Below, piece by piece: positions 8,795 to 16,614 of a DNA stretch of 64,000 bases. The position numbers were made by a program, and so were the translations under genes. The stretch covers positions 4,278,001-4,342,000 of the forward strand of contig NZ_CP046600.1 in the NCBI RefSeq assembly GCF_018278905.1. Direction: 5' to 3'. The notes below the pieces were generated by a model. The model was given only the letters and a program-made list of their open reading frames with translations. It was not told where the DNA came from and did not search any database. Source of the stretch: Mycobacterium spongiae. Lineage in GTDB: Bacteria > Actinomycetota > Actinomycetes > Mycobacteriales > Mycobacteriaceae. Each line of letters begins with the position of its first letter. The stretch's first letter is position 1.

Positions 8795-8992
8795 CTACTT
8801 CCGTCTCCTAACTGTCCTGAGTTGGCGCATTGGGACTGTTGGCGATTGGCGCGAACAGCGCCGGCATTCACCGGGTAACGCGGTGGTCGAAGATCACCAC
8901 AAGATTCGAGGAGTGGCGGCGGCCGAAATCAACCCTACATCGCATGTAGCCCGACGGCCTTGCGCCCTCGCTGCCCTGGAAGGATGGACAGA

Positions 8993-9829
8993 ATGCCGGG
9001 CGTCGCCGATGCGATCCACATCGCGGCCTACATTCTGGCCGTGGTCGCGGTGGCCGAAGCCGGTGGTGTCGTCGTGTTGTGGCGGCTTCTTGTCCGCAGT
9101 CGCCGTGAGGCCGACGAGCTTCGGGAGCGAGCCGATGCCCGCAACTGGCTATTCTCCAGCGGGCGCGAAGCAGTGAAGACCGTGTGGCAGACCGCCGACC
9201 TCGTTCTCAAGGAGGGCTTCGGGGCGGCGGTGCGAGGTTCCATCGAGGACCTCGCCGACTGGGCCGAGGTGGAACGGCCGGACCTGGCCCGGGTCACTCC
9301 TGACGGCCGCGTCGTGATCCTGTTCTCCGACATCGAGGCGTCCACCGCCCTCAACGAGCGGATCGGCGACCGCGCGTGGGTCAAACTGATCAGCGCGCAC
9401 GACAAGCTGGTGCACGACCTCGTCCACCGCCGTGACGGACATGTGGTGAAGAGCCAGGGCGACGGATTCATGATCGCCTTCGCTCGCGCCGAGCAGGCAG
9501 TCCGGTGCGGTATCGACATCCAGGACGCACTACGCAAGGACGCAAAACGCAAACGGCGGACGGGAATCAAGGTGCGCATCGGGATCCATATGGGCCGCTC
9601 GGTGCGCCGCGGCGACGATCTGTTCGGCCGCAACGTAGCGATGGCCGCCCGGGTTGCCGCGCACGCGGTCGGCGGCCAGATACTCGTAAGCGAACCGGTG
9701 CGAGACGCCATCAGCAGGTGCGATGACCTCTGCCTCGACGACGGCCGTGACGCCGAGTTGAAAGGCTTCGCCGGCGACTACCGCTTGTTCGCGGTCGAAT
9801 CAGCCGGTGAATCCGATCTGGTCCATTAG
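8993..9829 (+). CDS. Membrane-anchored class III adenylate cyclase-like protein
   Basis: A 278-aa protein. An N-terminal transmembrane helix (about residues 10-34) is followed by a short linker helix region and a cyclase catalytic domain (about 105-265). The metal-binding aspartates are Asp113 (LFSDIEAST) and Asp157 (KSQGDGFM), with Lys153 as the likely base-recognition residue. The transition-state Arg is Arg220, but the usual Asn four residues before it is Ala216 (NVAMAAR), so activity may be weak or absent. The start was set at the ATG preceded by GGAAGGA at 8 nt spacing; two upstream in-frame ATGs lack spacing. The position corresponds to Rv1120c/Rv1119c, which I recall as shortened remnants in M. 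tuberculosis. The 3' end overlaps a small convergent gene. Confidence 0.8.
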   Translation: MPGVADAIHIAAYILAVVAVAEAGGVVVLWRLLVRSRREADELRERADARNWLFSSGREAVKTVWQTADLVLKEGFGAAVRGSIEDLADWAEVERPDLARVTPDGRVVILFSDIEASTALNERIGDRAWVKLISAHDKLVHDLVHRRDGHVVKSQGDGFMIAFARAEQAVRCGIDIQDALRKDAKRKRRTGIKVRIGIHMGRSVRRGDDLFGRNVAMAARVAAHAVGGQILVSEPVRDAISRCDDLCLDDGRDAELKGFAGDYRLFAVESAGESDLVH

Positions 9830-9987
9830 CCCTCCGGGTCGGATTCGGACAATCTTTCATGCAACTTGGCGCGGATCTCATCGGGTGTGTACGCGCGTCG
9901 CTTCCGTTGATCGCGCACCACCAGCGCGCCACCGGCGACGACTCCGGCCACCCCGGCCAGCCCCACCCATTTCCACATGCTGCGCAT
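9826..9987 (-). CDS. 53-aa single-helix membrane protein
   Basis: A small ORF encodes 53 residues: a basic MRSMWKWV start, one hydrophobic helix (about residues 6-24) and a charged C-terminal tail containing [18 protein letters not shown]. The tail is an amphipathic, ordinary-looking soluble segment, and the codon usage is GC-rich at third positions like neighbouring genes. Its stop overlaps the stop of the cyclase gene in the convergent direction. A second in-frame ATG lies three codons downstream. Topology is probably N-in with a cytoplasmic or periplasmic tail; function is unknown. Confidence 0.6.
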   Translation of the reverse strand: MRSMWKWVGLAGVAGVVAGGALVVRDQRKRRAYTPDEIRAKLHERLSESDPEG

Positions 9988-10019
9988 CAGCTCAGGCTAG
10001 CTCTGCCTATGGTGCTGGA

Positions 10020-10715
10020 GTGGACTTGAGCACGTTGACCCTCGATCAAGCACTCACCGAAACCCGGACCGGCGACCTGTGGTTGTTTCGCGGCCGTTCC
10101 CGCCCCGACCGCGCCATCCAAACCCTGACCAACAGCCCGGTCAACCACGTCGGCATGACGGTGGCCATCGACGACTTGCCGCCGTTGATATGGCACGCGG
10201 AGCTGGGCGACAAGCTGGTCGACATGTGGACGGGAACCCATCACCGCGGCGTGCAGCTCAACGATCTTCGCCAAGCCGTCCGGCAGTGGGCCGAGCGCTA
10301 CCAGCAGCGGTGCTGGTTGCGCCAGCTCACCCCGTACGCCAACCGCGACCAGGAGAACGAATTGCTGCGGGTCGTTGCGCGAATGAACGGAACTGCGTTT
10401 CCGACCACTGTCCGACTGACTGGCAGATGGCTGCGCGGCCGGCTGCCGACCGCCAACGACTGGACGCGGGGAATCCCACTGGTGGACAGGAAGGTTCGCG
10501 AAAGAACGCGGCGACGCAAGGAAACCAAGCGCGGGATGAGTTTGGAGACCGCCTACTGCGCAGAAACCGTCGCTATCACCTACGAGGAAATGGGATTGCT
10601 CGATACGGACAAGGGCTCGAACTGGTTCGACCCGGGGTCGTTCTGGAGCGGTGACACGCTGCCTCTTGCGCCCGGCTATCAGCTCGGCGAGGAGATCGCG
10701 GTTGTGGTGACCTAG
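10020..10715 (+). CDS. YiiX/YaeF-like permuted papain-fold enzyme
   Basis: A 231-aa protein read from GTG at 10020 (MDLSTLTLDQ). The order of candidate catalytic residues, His43 in NHVGMTVA near the N-terminus and Cys180 in AYCAETVA near the C-terminus, is that of the circularly permuted NlpC/P60-like (YiiX/YaeF, C92) families, in which the His precedes the Cys. Such enzymes are predicted amidases or acyl-hydrolases acting on lipids or peptides. No signal peptide is visible, so a cytoplasmic place is likely. An upstream extension to 9807 in the same frame exists but overlaps the cyclase and the 53-aa gene, so the internal GTG is preferred. It corresponds in position to Rv1118c. Confidence 0.65.
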   Translation: MDLSTLTLDQALTETRTGDLWLFRGRSRPDRAIQTLTNSPVNHVGMTVAIDDLPPLIWHAELGDKLVDMWTGTHHRGVQLNDLRQAVRQWAERYQQRCWLRQLTPYANRDQENELLRVVARMNGTAFPTTVRLTGRWLRGRLPTANDWTRGIPLVDRKVRERTRRRKETKRGMSLETAYCAETVAITYEEMGLLDTDKGSNWFDPGSFWSGDTLPLAPGYQLGEEIAVVVT

Positions 10716-10775
10716 ATCGGCTGACTCATCTGACCGACTAACGACCCGCAGCGCTACATCGCGGCCGGTCTTAGG

Positions 10776-11099
10776 TTATTCGACCGCCATCTCCCCCATC
10801 GCCGACCAGTCCGACGCGTCGATTGTCTGGCTGATGATCTTCGGCGTGGCTGTCAGCGCCTGCGGCAACTCCCGCATCGCCAGCTTGAAGTGATCGCTAT
10901 TGACGTGTGCGTGGCCCGCGTCGCCGTCGCGGAATCCTTCGACGAGCACATATTCGGCCGGGTTGTCCAGGCTGCGCGACCACTCGAACCAGAGGTTGCC
11001 CGGTTCGGCGCGAGTCGCCTCGGTGAACGGCCTGACGAGCTCCGGCCAGCGGTCGGTCCACTCGGGTTTGGTTTCAAACTTGACAACGATAAAGATCAC
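10776..11099 (-). CDS. Antibiotic biosynthesis monooxygenase (ABM) domain protein
   Basis: A 107-aa single-domain protein with the ABM dimeric ferredoxin-like pattern: MIFIVVKFETKPEW as first strand, then the W..L..PFTEATRAEPGN helix, FEWSRSLDNPAEYVLVEGF, and HVNSDHFK. Members are small oxygenases or related stress proteins. The GTG start has AGGA at 6 nt. It stands alone between unrelated genes. The position matches Rv1117. The actual substrate is unknown. Confidence 0.75.
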   Translation of the reverse strand: MIFIVVKFETKPEWTDRWPELVRPFTEATRAEPGNLWFEWSRSLDNPAEYVLVEGFRDGDAGHAHVNSDHFKLAMRELPQALTATPKIISQTIDASDWSAMGEMAVE

Positions 11100-11463
11100 A
11101 GCCGGTCCTGTCTGGTCGTCGATCCGCGCGAGCAGCGTCAGGATACGTCGTCACGCGATCTCGGCGTTGGCCGTTGCCGGACACCACGGCGGCGGCACCC
11201 GGCCTCGCCCGATCCGCGTCCGGAGTGCCGGAATCCGGCCGCTCCCAGAAATTCGGTCATCAGGAATAATCCGGACGAACTCCGGCGCGAAAAACGCGGT
11301 CACAGCGTGACAAATTGAGGCAGCCATGCCCGCACGAGATTGTGATGCATGTCATACTCATTCTTGACGGGCCGGCCGTGGCAATCGAGGCACGCGAGAT
11401 TAATGTGACCTGCGCCGCAATTTGTTTTTGTTGCAGAGCTCACTACTTCGCTAGCTCGAGCCG
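11100..11463. other. Intergenic stretch without a supported gene
   Basis: This 364-bp stretch holds no ORF with convincing codon usage; the frames that cross it are extensions of shadows of neighbouring genes. The last 120 bases are richer in A/T than the surroundings. In M. tuberculosis small hypothetical genes are annotated hereabouts, but none can be supported from this sequence. Confidence 0.4.
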
Positions 11464-12189
11464 TTACGCATTTGTAATTTCGGGTGCGTCAGCAGGGTCC
11501 ACATCGGGGGCCGGAATGGGTAGTTCCGGGGCAGGCTCATCAGCCAACGCGGGAGGCCCGCCCGGGGGCGGCACATCCACGGCAGGAGCACCCGGAGGCG
11601 GCGCATCCAAGGCGGGAGCACCTGGTGGCGGCGCATCCGGGGCAGGAGCACCCGGAGGCGGCACATCGAGGGCGGGAGCACCCGGAGGCGGCGGATCCAT
11701 AGGAGGCGGACCCAGCGGCGGCGCGTCTACGACCAGACCTGCAGGATCCATCGGCAAGAACATGTGGTGGGTGAATTGCGGCTGGTAGGCGCCCCCACCA
11801 CCGATGCGCACACCGCCACCTTCACCACTGGACACCGGGGTCCCATCGGGCAGGGTCACCGCCGTGTGGCCACCGTTCCAACCGATCACCAAGGCGTTGG
11901 GAGCAGTTCCGTAGTGGAAGCCACGCGCCATCAACGCGGCTTCTTCGTTCCCGGTATTGAATCTATCCCCGAAAACCGGACGGTCAGTCGCCGCATTCGA
12001 TATCCACGATGCCAGCCCGGAGCAGTCGGTTCCGGCCGGAGAATCTCCGCCCGGAATATACGGAGTTCCGGAAACCTGATTAATGAGCGCCAACAGCGCT
12101 GCAATACCAATCATGGGCCGGAACGCTATCAATGGAATAAGTGCCAAATCAAAATTTGTGTCGCTTATCACCGGGGGTCTGAATATCAT
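11464..12189 (-). CDS. NlpC/P60-type protein with Pro-rich C-terminal repeats
   Basis: A 241-aa protein. A hydrophobic segment near residues 14-38 may anchor or export it. The NlpC/P60-like core follows, with YIPGGDSPAGTDCSGLASW carrying Cys56 and WNGGHTAVTLPDG carrying His108, matching the Cys-His core of cell-wall peptidases. After residue 155 the chain becomes a Pro/Ala/Asp repeat with PPPGAPALD-like units of 9-10 residues (at least five copies), ending DADPAD-like and acidic. Such proteins cleave peptidoglycan stem peptides or bind the wall. Start choice is uncertain: no Shine-Dalgarno is visible at the ATG, and the first 30 codons and the upstream 100 bp are AT-rich. An internal ATG at 12114 is possible. 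Positionally it resembles Rv1115. Confidence 0.6.
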   Translation of the reverse strand: MIFRPPVISDTNFDLALIPLIAFRPMIGIAALLALINQVSGTPYIPGGDSPAGTDCSGLASWISNAATDRPVFGDRFNTGNEEAALMARGFHYGTAPNALVIGWNGGHTAVTLPDGTPVSSGEGGGVRIGGGGAYQPQFTHHMFLPMDPAGLVVDAPPLGPPPMDPPPPGAPALDVPPPGAPAPDAPPPGAPALDAPPPGAPAVDVPPPGGPPALADEPAPELPIPAPDVDPADAPEITNA

Positions 12190-12290
12190 GTTTGCCCATG
12201 TACGCCGGCAACATTACATAATCGCATATAAAATGCAACGAATTAAATTCTATTCGGCTAACCTGCTTTATTAAATCGTTGCACGAGCGC
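12190..12290. promoter_or_regulatory. AT-rich intergenic island
   Basis: This stretch between the NlpC/P60 gene and ychF is strongly A/T-rich for this genome (for example ATTAAATTC and TTTATTAAAT runs). It lies upstream of the NlpC/P60 gene on its own strand and probably holds its promoter and possibly a site for an AT-binding nucleoid protein such as Lsr2. No single -10 can be chosen. Confidence 0.35.
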
Positions 12291-12407
12291 ACTAAACGGC
12301 CGTCGAACAGGGTACAGATCGTAGTTGGGAACTGCCGTGATGGGCGATAGCGACTCGCGACGCGATGCGAATCCGCACCCGCTCGCAACCCGCGTCCACG
12401 AGTTCGG

Positions 12408-13505
12408 CTAGCGACCCGCCTTTCCGCCGGAGGCCGTGTGGAAACGGAACTCCACGACATCGCCGTCGGCCATGACGTATTCCTTGCCCTCCATCCGGAC
12501 CTTGCCGGCCGCCTTCGCGGCCGCCATGGATCCCGCGGCGATCAGGTCGTCGTAGGACACGATCTCAGCCTTGATGAAGCCCTTTTCGAAGTCGGTGTGG
12601 ATCACCCCGGCCGCCGTCGGCGCGGTGTCGCCCTGATGGATCGTCCAGGCCCGCGCCTCCTTGGGGCCGGCCGTAAGAAAGGTCTGCAACGCCAGGGTGT
12701 GAAAACCCGCTCTGGCCAGAGCGTCGAGGCCGCGCTCAGTCTGACCGATCGATGCCAGCAGCTCACCGGCCGACTCGTCGTCGAGTTCGGCCAGCTCCGA
12801 CTCGATGGCGGCGTCCAAAAAGACCGCGTCCGCAGGCGCAACGAGCGCGCGCAACTCGGCAACGCGCGCGTCGTCGGTCAGCACTGCCTCGTCGGCGTTG
12901 AACACATACAAGAATGGCTTGGTGGTCAGCAGGTTCAACTCCCGCAGCGGCGAGGCGTCCACGCCGGCGGCAAAGAGCGTCGTGCCGCCGTCAAGCAGCT
13001 GCTGGGCGGCCAATGCCGCCTCATACACCGGCTTGCGTTCCTTATTATTACGAGCCTCTTTCTCCAGGCGGCCGACGGCGCGTTCCAGGGTTTGTAGATC
13101 GGCCAGGATCAGCTCGGTCTCGATGACCTCGATATCGGACCTGGGATCGATCCGTCCGGCGACGTGCGTCACGTCGCCGTCGGCGAACACCCGCACCACC
13201 TGGCAGATGGCGTCGCATTCGCGGATGTGGGCCAGGAACTTGTTGCCAAGGCCGGCGCCCTCGGATGCACCGGCGACCAGGCCAGCGATGTCGACGAAGG
13301 TTACTGGTGCGGCGACGATGCGCTCCGATCCGAAGAGCTCAGCGAGGCTGTCCAGGCGCGGATCGGGCAGTGCAACGACACCCTCATTCGGTTCGATCGT
13401 TGCGAACGGATAGTTGGCCGCCACCACGTCGTTCCGAGTCAGCGCGTTGAACAGAGTCGACTTGCCGACGTTGGGCAGACCCACGATTCCCAGGCTCAAG
13501 CTCAC
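12408..13505 (-). CDS. ychF: Obg-family P-loop ATPase YchF (OLA1-like)
   Basis: A 365-aa protein with P-loop GLPNVGKSTLF near the N-terminus, G3-like VDIAGLVAGASEGAGLG, the variant G4 NADE where GTPases have NKxD, a coiled coil about residues 130-170, and a C-terminal TGS domain ending VEFRFHTASGG. The altered G4 explains the preference of YchF for ATP. It binds ribosomes and influences translation and stress responses. The start is GTG. A -10-like TAAACT lies 9 nt upstream, and an 11-bp inverted repeat lies right behind it. It is divergent from the DUF6542 gene. Confidence 0.93.
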   Translation of the reverse strand: MSLSLGIVGLPNVGKSTLFNALTRNDVVAANYPFATIEPNEGVVALPDPRLDSLAELFGSERIVAAPVTFVDIAGLVAGASEGAGLGNKFLAHIRECDAICQVVRVFADGDVTHVAGRIDPRSDIEVIETELILADLQTLERAVGRLEKEARNNKERKPVYEAALAAQQLLDGGTTLFAAGVDASPLRELNLLTTKPFLYVFNADEAVLTDDARVAELRALVAPADAVFLDAAIESELAELDDESAGELLASIGQTERGLDALARAGFHTLALQTFLTAGPKEARAWTIHQGDTAPTAAGVIHTDFEKGFIKAEIVSYDDLIAAGSMAAAKAAGKVRMEGKEYVMADGDVVEFRFHTASGGKAGR

Positions 13506-13514
13506 AGAGAGCCA

Positions 13515-13520
13515 AGTTTA
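13515..13520 (-). promoter_or_regulatory. -10 hexamer TAAACT of ychF
   Basis: On the minus strand TAAACT ends 9 nt before the ychF GTG, which gives a very short or absent 5' leader. No Shine-Dalgarno is apparent in that gap. Confidence 0.45.
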
Positions 13521-13521
13521 G

Positions 13522-13550
13522 GGCCCGGCGCCGGTGGCGGGCGCCGGGCC
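13522..13550. repeat. 11-bp inverted repeat behind the ychF -10
   Basis: The arms GGCCCGGCGCC (13522-13532) and GGCGCCGGGCC (13540-13550) are perfect complements separated by 7 bases. The element sits between divergent genes, so a terminator is unlikely. It covers the -35/spacer region of ychF and could be an operator. Confidence 0.5.
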
Positions 13551-13636
13551 GTCCGCCGGTATCACCGGCGAGGCCGGTGCATGGCACGCCAGTGGTCATT
13601 GGCCAGGCATTTACGCGTCTTTCGGCCTATTGCCGG

Positions 13637-13642
13637 TACGGT
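13637..13642 (+). promoter_or_regulatory. -10 hexamer TACGGT, leaderless start
   Basis: TACGGT ends 6 nt before the GTG at 13649, the spacing expected when transcription begins at the start codon. Confidence 0.5.
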
Positions 13643-13648
13643 CAACGT

Positions 13649-14872
13649 GTGTCAGCGCAGCGGGCGAGGTCGGCGGTACAGACCGGTCACCGCTCGATCC
13701 ACCCCAACATCCCCGGTGTGCCGTCGTGGGGTGCCGTGCTCATCGCCATGACCGCTACTGCCGTGGGTTATGCAATCGACGCAGGTTCGGGTCACAAAGA
13801 GTTGACCCACGTCTTCGCCGCCTTCTACATAGGCGGTTGCCTCGCGGCGGTGCTGGCGGTACGGCAAGCGGCCGTGTTCACCGCGGTCATCCAGCCGCCA
13901 CTGATACTCTTCTTCGCCGTTCCCGGCGCCTATTGGCTGTTCCACAGGAGCAAGATCGACAAACTCAAAGACCTGTTGATCAACTGCGGCTACCCGCTTA
14001 TCGAGCGGTTCCCTCTCATGCTGGGCACTGCTGGTGTGGTGCTGCTGATCGGGCTGTTCAGATGGTATTTCGGAATGACACACCGCACCGGGGCGGTCGC
14101 GAAGTCCACCGACGATACCGCCGGCGCGGGCACCACGCCACGGTCGGCTGTCAGCGGGGTGGTTACAAAACTGCGGTCGCTGTGGGCCGATTTTTCCGAC
14201 GACAGCTCCGACGAGGCCCAGACCACCGAGCCACCACCGGCTCATGCCAAGGGCCATCGCCCTTCAACGCGTCGAACGGCCCGCGGCAGCCGGCCGGACG
14301 AACGGCCCGCACGGACCCGCTCCCGGCACACCCGGCCGCCCGCTGAGGATAAGCACCAACCAAGGGGCGAGCGTCCGCGTCGGCACCACGACGTTGACCC
14401 TTCCGACCCACCCCGCCGGCGCGGCCGCCCCGCCGGGCCGCCGACCGATCCGAACCTGGGCATGCAACCACCCCGGCACGTGCGTCGAGACCCGCAACGG
14501 CGTGGCCCCTACGAGCGTCCCGCGCCACGCAGGGGCCGCTTCGATCCCAACGAGACACACGAGCGGCCGCAGAATTACGGGCCGGCACAGCGCTTCAACC
14601 CGTACGAGCGCTACGGGGCGGCCCATGAACCCCCTTACGAGCCATACCAGCCCCCGTATGAACCGTCGGGCCGGCACGCCACATCCTGGCCCGACAACCC
14701 GAATCCGGGGCACCACCCGATCTCGCAGGTCCGCTACCGGAAATCGCCACCGCAGGAGGAGCGCCGGGACACGTACCGCGATGAGCCGCGAAACGAACGA
14801 AGCCAGAATCGACGGAGCCGCCCGCGAACACCACGCAGACCACAGCCGGAATCGTGGGACTATGACGACTGA
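13649..14872 (+). CDS. DUF6542-like membrane protein with Arg/Pro-rich tail
   Basis: A 407-aa protein read from GTG at 13649 (MSAQRARSAV). The N-terminal 150 residues hold four hydrophobic helices, including VLIAMTATAVGYAIDAG, FAAFYIGGCLAAVLAV, AVIQPPLILFFAVPGAYWLF and LMLGTAGVVLLIGLF. The rest (about 175-407) is a low-complexity, disordered, Arg/Pro/Gly-rich tail with Tyr-Glu-Pro motifs (NPYERYGAAHEPPYEPYQPP). Such tails occur in mycobacterial cell-envelope and division-associated proteins; function is unknown. It is convergent with ispH, 18 bases apart. The start follows a -10 at leaderless distance. Corresponds in position to Rv1111c. Confidence 0.75.
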   Translation: MSAQRARSAVQTGHRSIHPNIPGVPSWGAVLIAMTATAVGYAIDAGSGHKELTHVFAAFYIGGCLAAVLAVRQAAVFTAVIQPPLILFFAVPGAYWLFHRSKIDKLKDLLINCGYPLIERFPLMLGTAGVVLLIGLFRWYFGMTHRTGAVAKSTDDTAGAGTTPRSAVSGVVTKLRSLWADFSDDSSDEAQTTEPPPAHAKGHRPSTRRTARGSRPDERPARTRSRHTRPPAEDKHQPRGERPRRHHDVDPSDPPRRRGRPAGPPTDPNLGMQPPRHVRRDPQRRGPYERPAPRRGRFDPNETHERPQNYGPAQRFNPYERYGAAHEPPYEPYQPPYEPSGRHATSWPDNPNPGHHPISQVRYRKSPPQEERRDTYRDEPRNERSQNRRSRPRTPRRPQPESWDYDD

Positions 14873-14890
14873 GACGGCCCGCCCAATCCC

Positions 14891-15898
14891 TCAGCGAGGT
14901 GGCCGGATCTCCCGGGGCAAGGCGAACACCAACGTCTCGTTGGCGGTCGTCACCGGCTGCACCACCTCGTAGCCATAGTCGGCGAGCCGTTCCAGCACAC
15001 CCCGCACCAGCACCTCGGGGACCGACGCGCCCGACGTGACGCCCACCGTAGTGACGTCCGCCAACCACGCCCGGTCGATGTCCTCGGCCCAGTCGACCAA
15101 GTAGGCGGCGCGTGACCCGGCATCGAGCGCGACCTCAACCAGTCGCACCGAGTTGGACGAGTTGCGGGAGCCGACGACGATCACCAGTTCGCACTCGGGT
15201 GCCATCGCCTTGACTGCAACCTGGCGGTTCTGCGTGGCATAGCAGATGTCGTCACTGGGTGGGTCTTGGAGCTTCGGGAAACGACGCCGCAGTAGCTCGA
15301 CGATCTCCATGGTCTCGTCGACAGACAAGGTGGTCTGCGACAACCAGACCACCTTGTCCTCATCACGAACCGTGACATGCTGCACCGAATCCACCCCGTC
15401 GACCAGCTGGACATGATCGGGAGCTTCGCCGGCGGTGCCGACAACTTCCTCGTGGCCTTCGTGACCGATCAGCAGGATGTCATAGTCCGCACGGGCGAAG
15501 CGCTTGGCTTCGTTGTGCACCTTGGTGACCAGCGGGCACGTGGCGTCGATGGTCTGCAAGTTACGTTCGGCCGCCGCCGCGTACACCGTCGGTGCCACCC
15601 CATGCGCAGAGAACACCACGATGGCCCCCTCGGGAACCTCGTGGGTCTCCTCTACGAATACCGCGCCGGCCTTGGCCAGGGTGTCCACCACGTGCCGGTT
15701 GTGCACGATCTCATGGCGCACGTAGACGGGAGGTCCGTGCTTCTCCAGCGCGCGTTCGACGGTTTCAACGGCCCGATCGACGCCCGCGCAGTAACCGCGC
15801 GGCTCGGCCAGCAGCACACGTTTGCGGTTCGGTTCGTCGACTGTCGAACTCCCAGACTTGGAAGCCCCGGGTAATCCCATGTCGACAGTTGGCGCCAT
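14891..15898 (-). CDS. ispH: 4-hydroxy-3-methylbut-2-enyl diphosphate reductase
   Basis: A 335-aa enzyme of the MEP isoprenoid pathway that reduces HMBPP to IPP and DMAPP using a 4Fe-4S cluster. Three cluster cysteines are visible at 37 ([10 protein letters not shown]), 121 ([11 protein letters not shown]) and 219 ([10 protein letters not shown]). Substrate-binding motifs HGVAP (99-103), the TTLS segment and SRNSSNS are present. The length equals that of M. tuberculosis LytB2/IspH2 as remembered. It provides precursors for the Z-prenyl diphosphate synthase encoded further along. The ATG lies 6 nt after a TACCCT -10, and it is divergent from the hypothetical gene at 15953. No frameshift or missing residue is seen. 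Confidence 0.96.
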   Translation of the reverse strand: MAPTVDMGLPGASKSGSSTVDEPNRKRVLLAEPRGYCAGVDRAVETVERALEKHGPPVYVRHEIVHNRHVVDTLAKAGAVFVEETHEVPEGAIVVFSAHGVAPTVYAAAAERNLQTIDATCPLVTKVHNEAKRFARADYDILLIGHEGHEEVVGTAGEAPDHVQLVDGVDSVQHVTVRDEDKVVWLSQTTLSVDETMEIVELLRRRFPKLQDPPSDDICYATQNRQVAVKAMAPECELVIVVGSRNSSNSVRLVEVALDAGSRAAYLVDWAEDIDRAWLADVTTVGVTSGASVPEVLVRGVLERLADYGYEVVQPVTTANETLVFALPREIRPPR

Positions 15899-15904
15899 GG
15901 TTTC

Positions 15905-15910
15905 AGGGTA
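15905..15910 (-). promoter_or_regulatory. -10 hexamer TACCCT, leaderless start of ispH
   Basis: On the minus strand TACCCT ends 6 nt before the ispH ATG (15898), and no Shine-Dalgarno fits in between. The divergent gene at 15953 has a weaker CAGTCT at 7 nt, so the 54-bp gap probably holds two back-to-back promoters. Confidence 0.55.
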
Positions 15911-15952
15911 GTCGGCTTGGAGTTCGCCGCCGCTTCAGGCAGTCTTGAACGC

Positions 15953-16588
15953 ATGGGTTCTGCACCGTATGGGCTTCGGCTATTGGTGGGCGCGGCCACA
16001 GTCGCGGTCGAGGAGACGATGAAGCTACCACGAACCATCTTGATGTACCCGATGACGCTGGCCAGCCAGGCCGCGCACCTGGTGATGCTATTTCAGCAAA
16101 ACCTGGCTGACCTGGCGGTCAAGGGAGACAGTACTTTGGAGACGCTGTTTCCGCCGAAGGACGAACAGCCGGAGTGGGCAACGTTCGACGAGGATTTGCC
16201 CGATGCGTTCGACGGGCCTTCGATTCCGTTGCCTGGCTCCGCAGGTGCCGACCCGATCGATAGCGACCGTCGGTCCGAAGGACGCTTCGCCTTGTACTCG
16301 GTGTCCGATACGGCCGACTCCGCCGACGCTTCGGCTGCCGACCGCCCAACGAAACCGGCGCCCGCCAGGCAACGGAAGAAGTCGACCTCCGACTCGACCG
16401 TCGCTGCCCCCGCCGTGGCGGCCGAACTCGACTACTCGGCGCTGACCCTGGCCCAGCTGCGGGCCCGGCTACAAACGCTCGATGTCGCCGACCTCGAGGC
16501 GCTGCTGGCCTACGAGCAGGCCACCAAGGCCCGAGCCCCGTTTCAGACGCTGCTGGCCAACAGGATCACCCGCGCGTCGGCGAAGTAG
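15953..16588 (+). CDS. Conserved hypothetical protein, Rv1109c-like
   Basis: A 211-aa protein with a hydrophobic, helical N-terminal third ([20 protein letters not shown], then [19 protein letters not shown]). An acidic, disordered middle (about residues 70-145) with Ser/Asp runs follows. A C-terminal helical region ([43 protein letters not shown]) resembles a small lipid droplet- or DNA-binding-like helix pair. The N-terminus resembles mycobacterial lipid droplet-associated proteins, but this is a weak similarity. It is followed after 26 nt by xseA, so it may share regulation. The start at 15953 is chosen over an in-frame ATG 12 codons upstream because of the family length (about 212 aa). 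Function unknown. Confidence 0.7.
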   Translation: MGSAPYGLRLLVGAATVAVEETMKLPRTILMYPMTLASQAAHLVMLFQQNLADLAVKGDSTLETLFPPKDEQPEWATFDEDLPDAFDGPSIPLPGSAGADPIDSDRRSEGRFALYSVSDTADSADASAADRPTKPAPARQRKKSTSDSTVAAPAVAAELDYSALTLAQLRARLQTLDVADLEALLAYEQATKARAPFQTLLANRITRASAK

Positions 16589-16601
16589 CCCGTTTCCGGC
16601 G

Positions 16602-16607
16602 TAGCTT
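16602..16607 (+). promoter_or_regulatory. -10 hexamer TAGCTT, leaderless start of xseA
   Basis: TAGCTT ends 7 nt before the ATG at 16615. This favours that ATG over the one at 16606, which would lie only 1 base from the hexamer end and upstream of the predicted transcript start. Confidence 0.55.
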
Positions 16608-16614
16608 GAACTCA

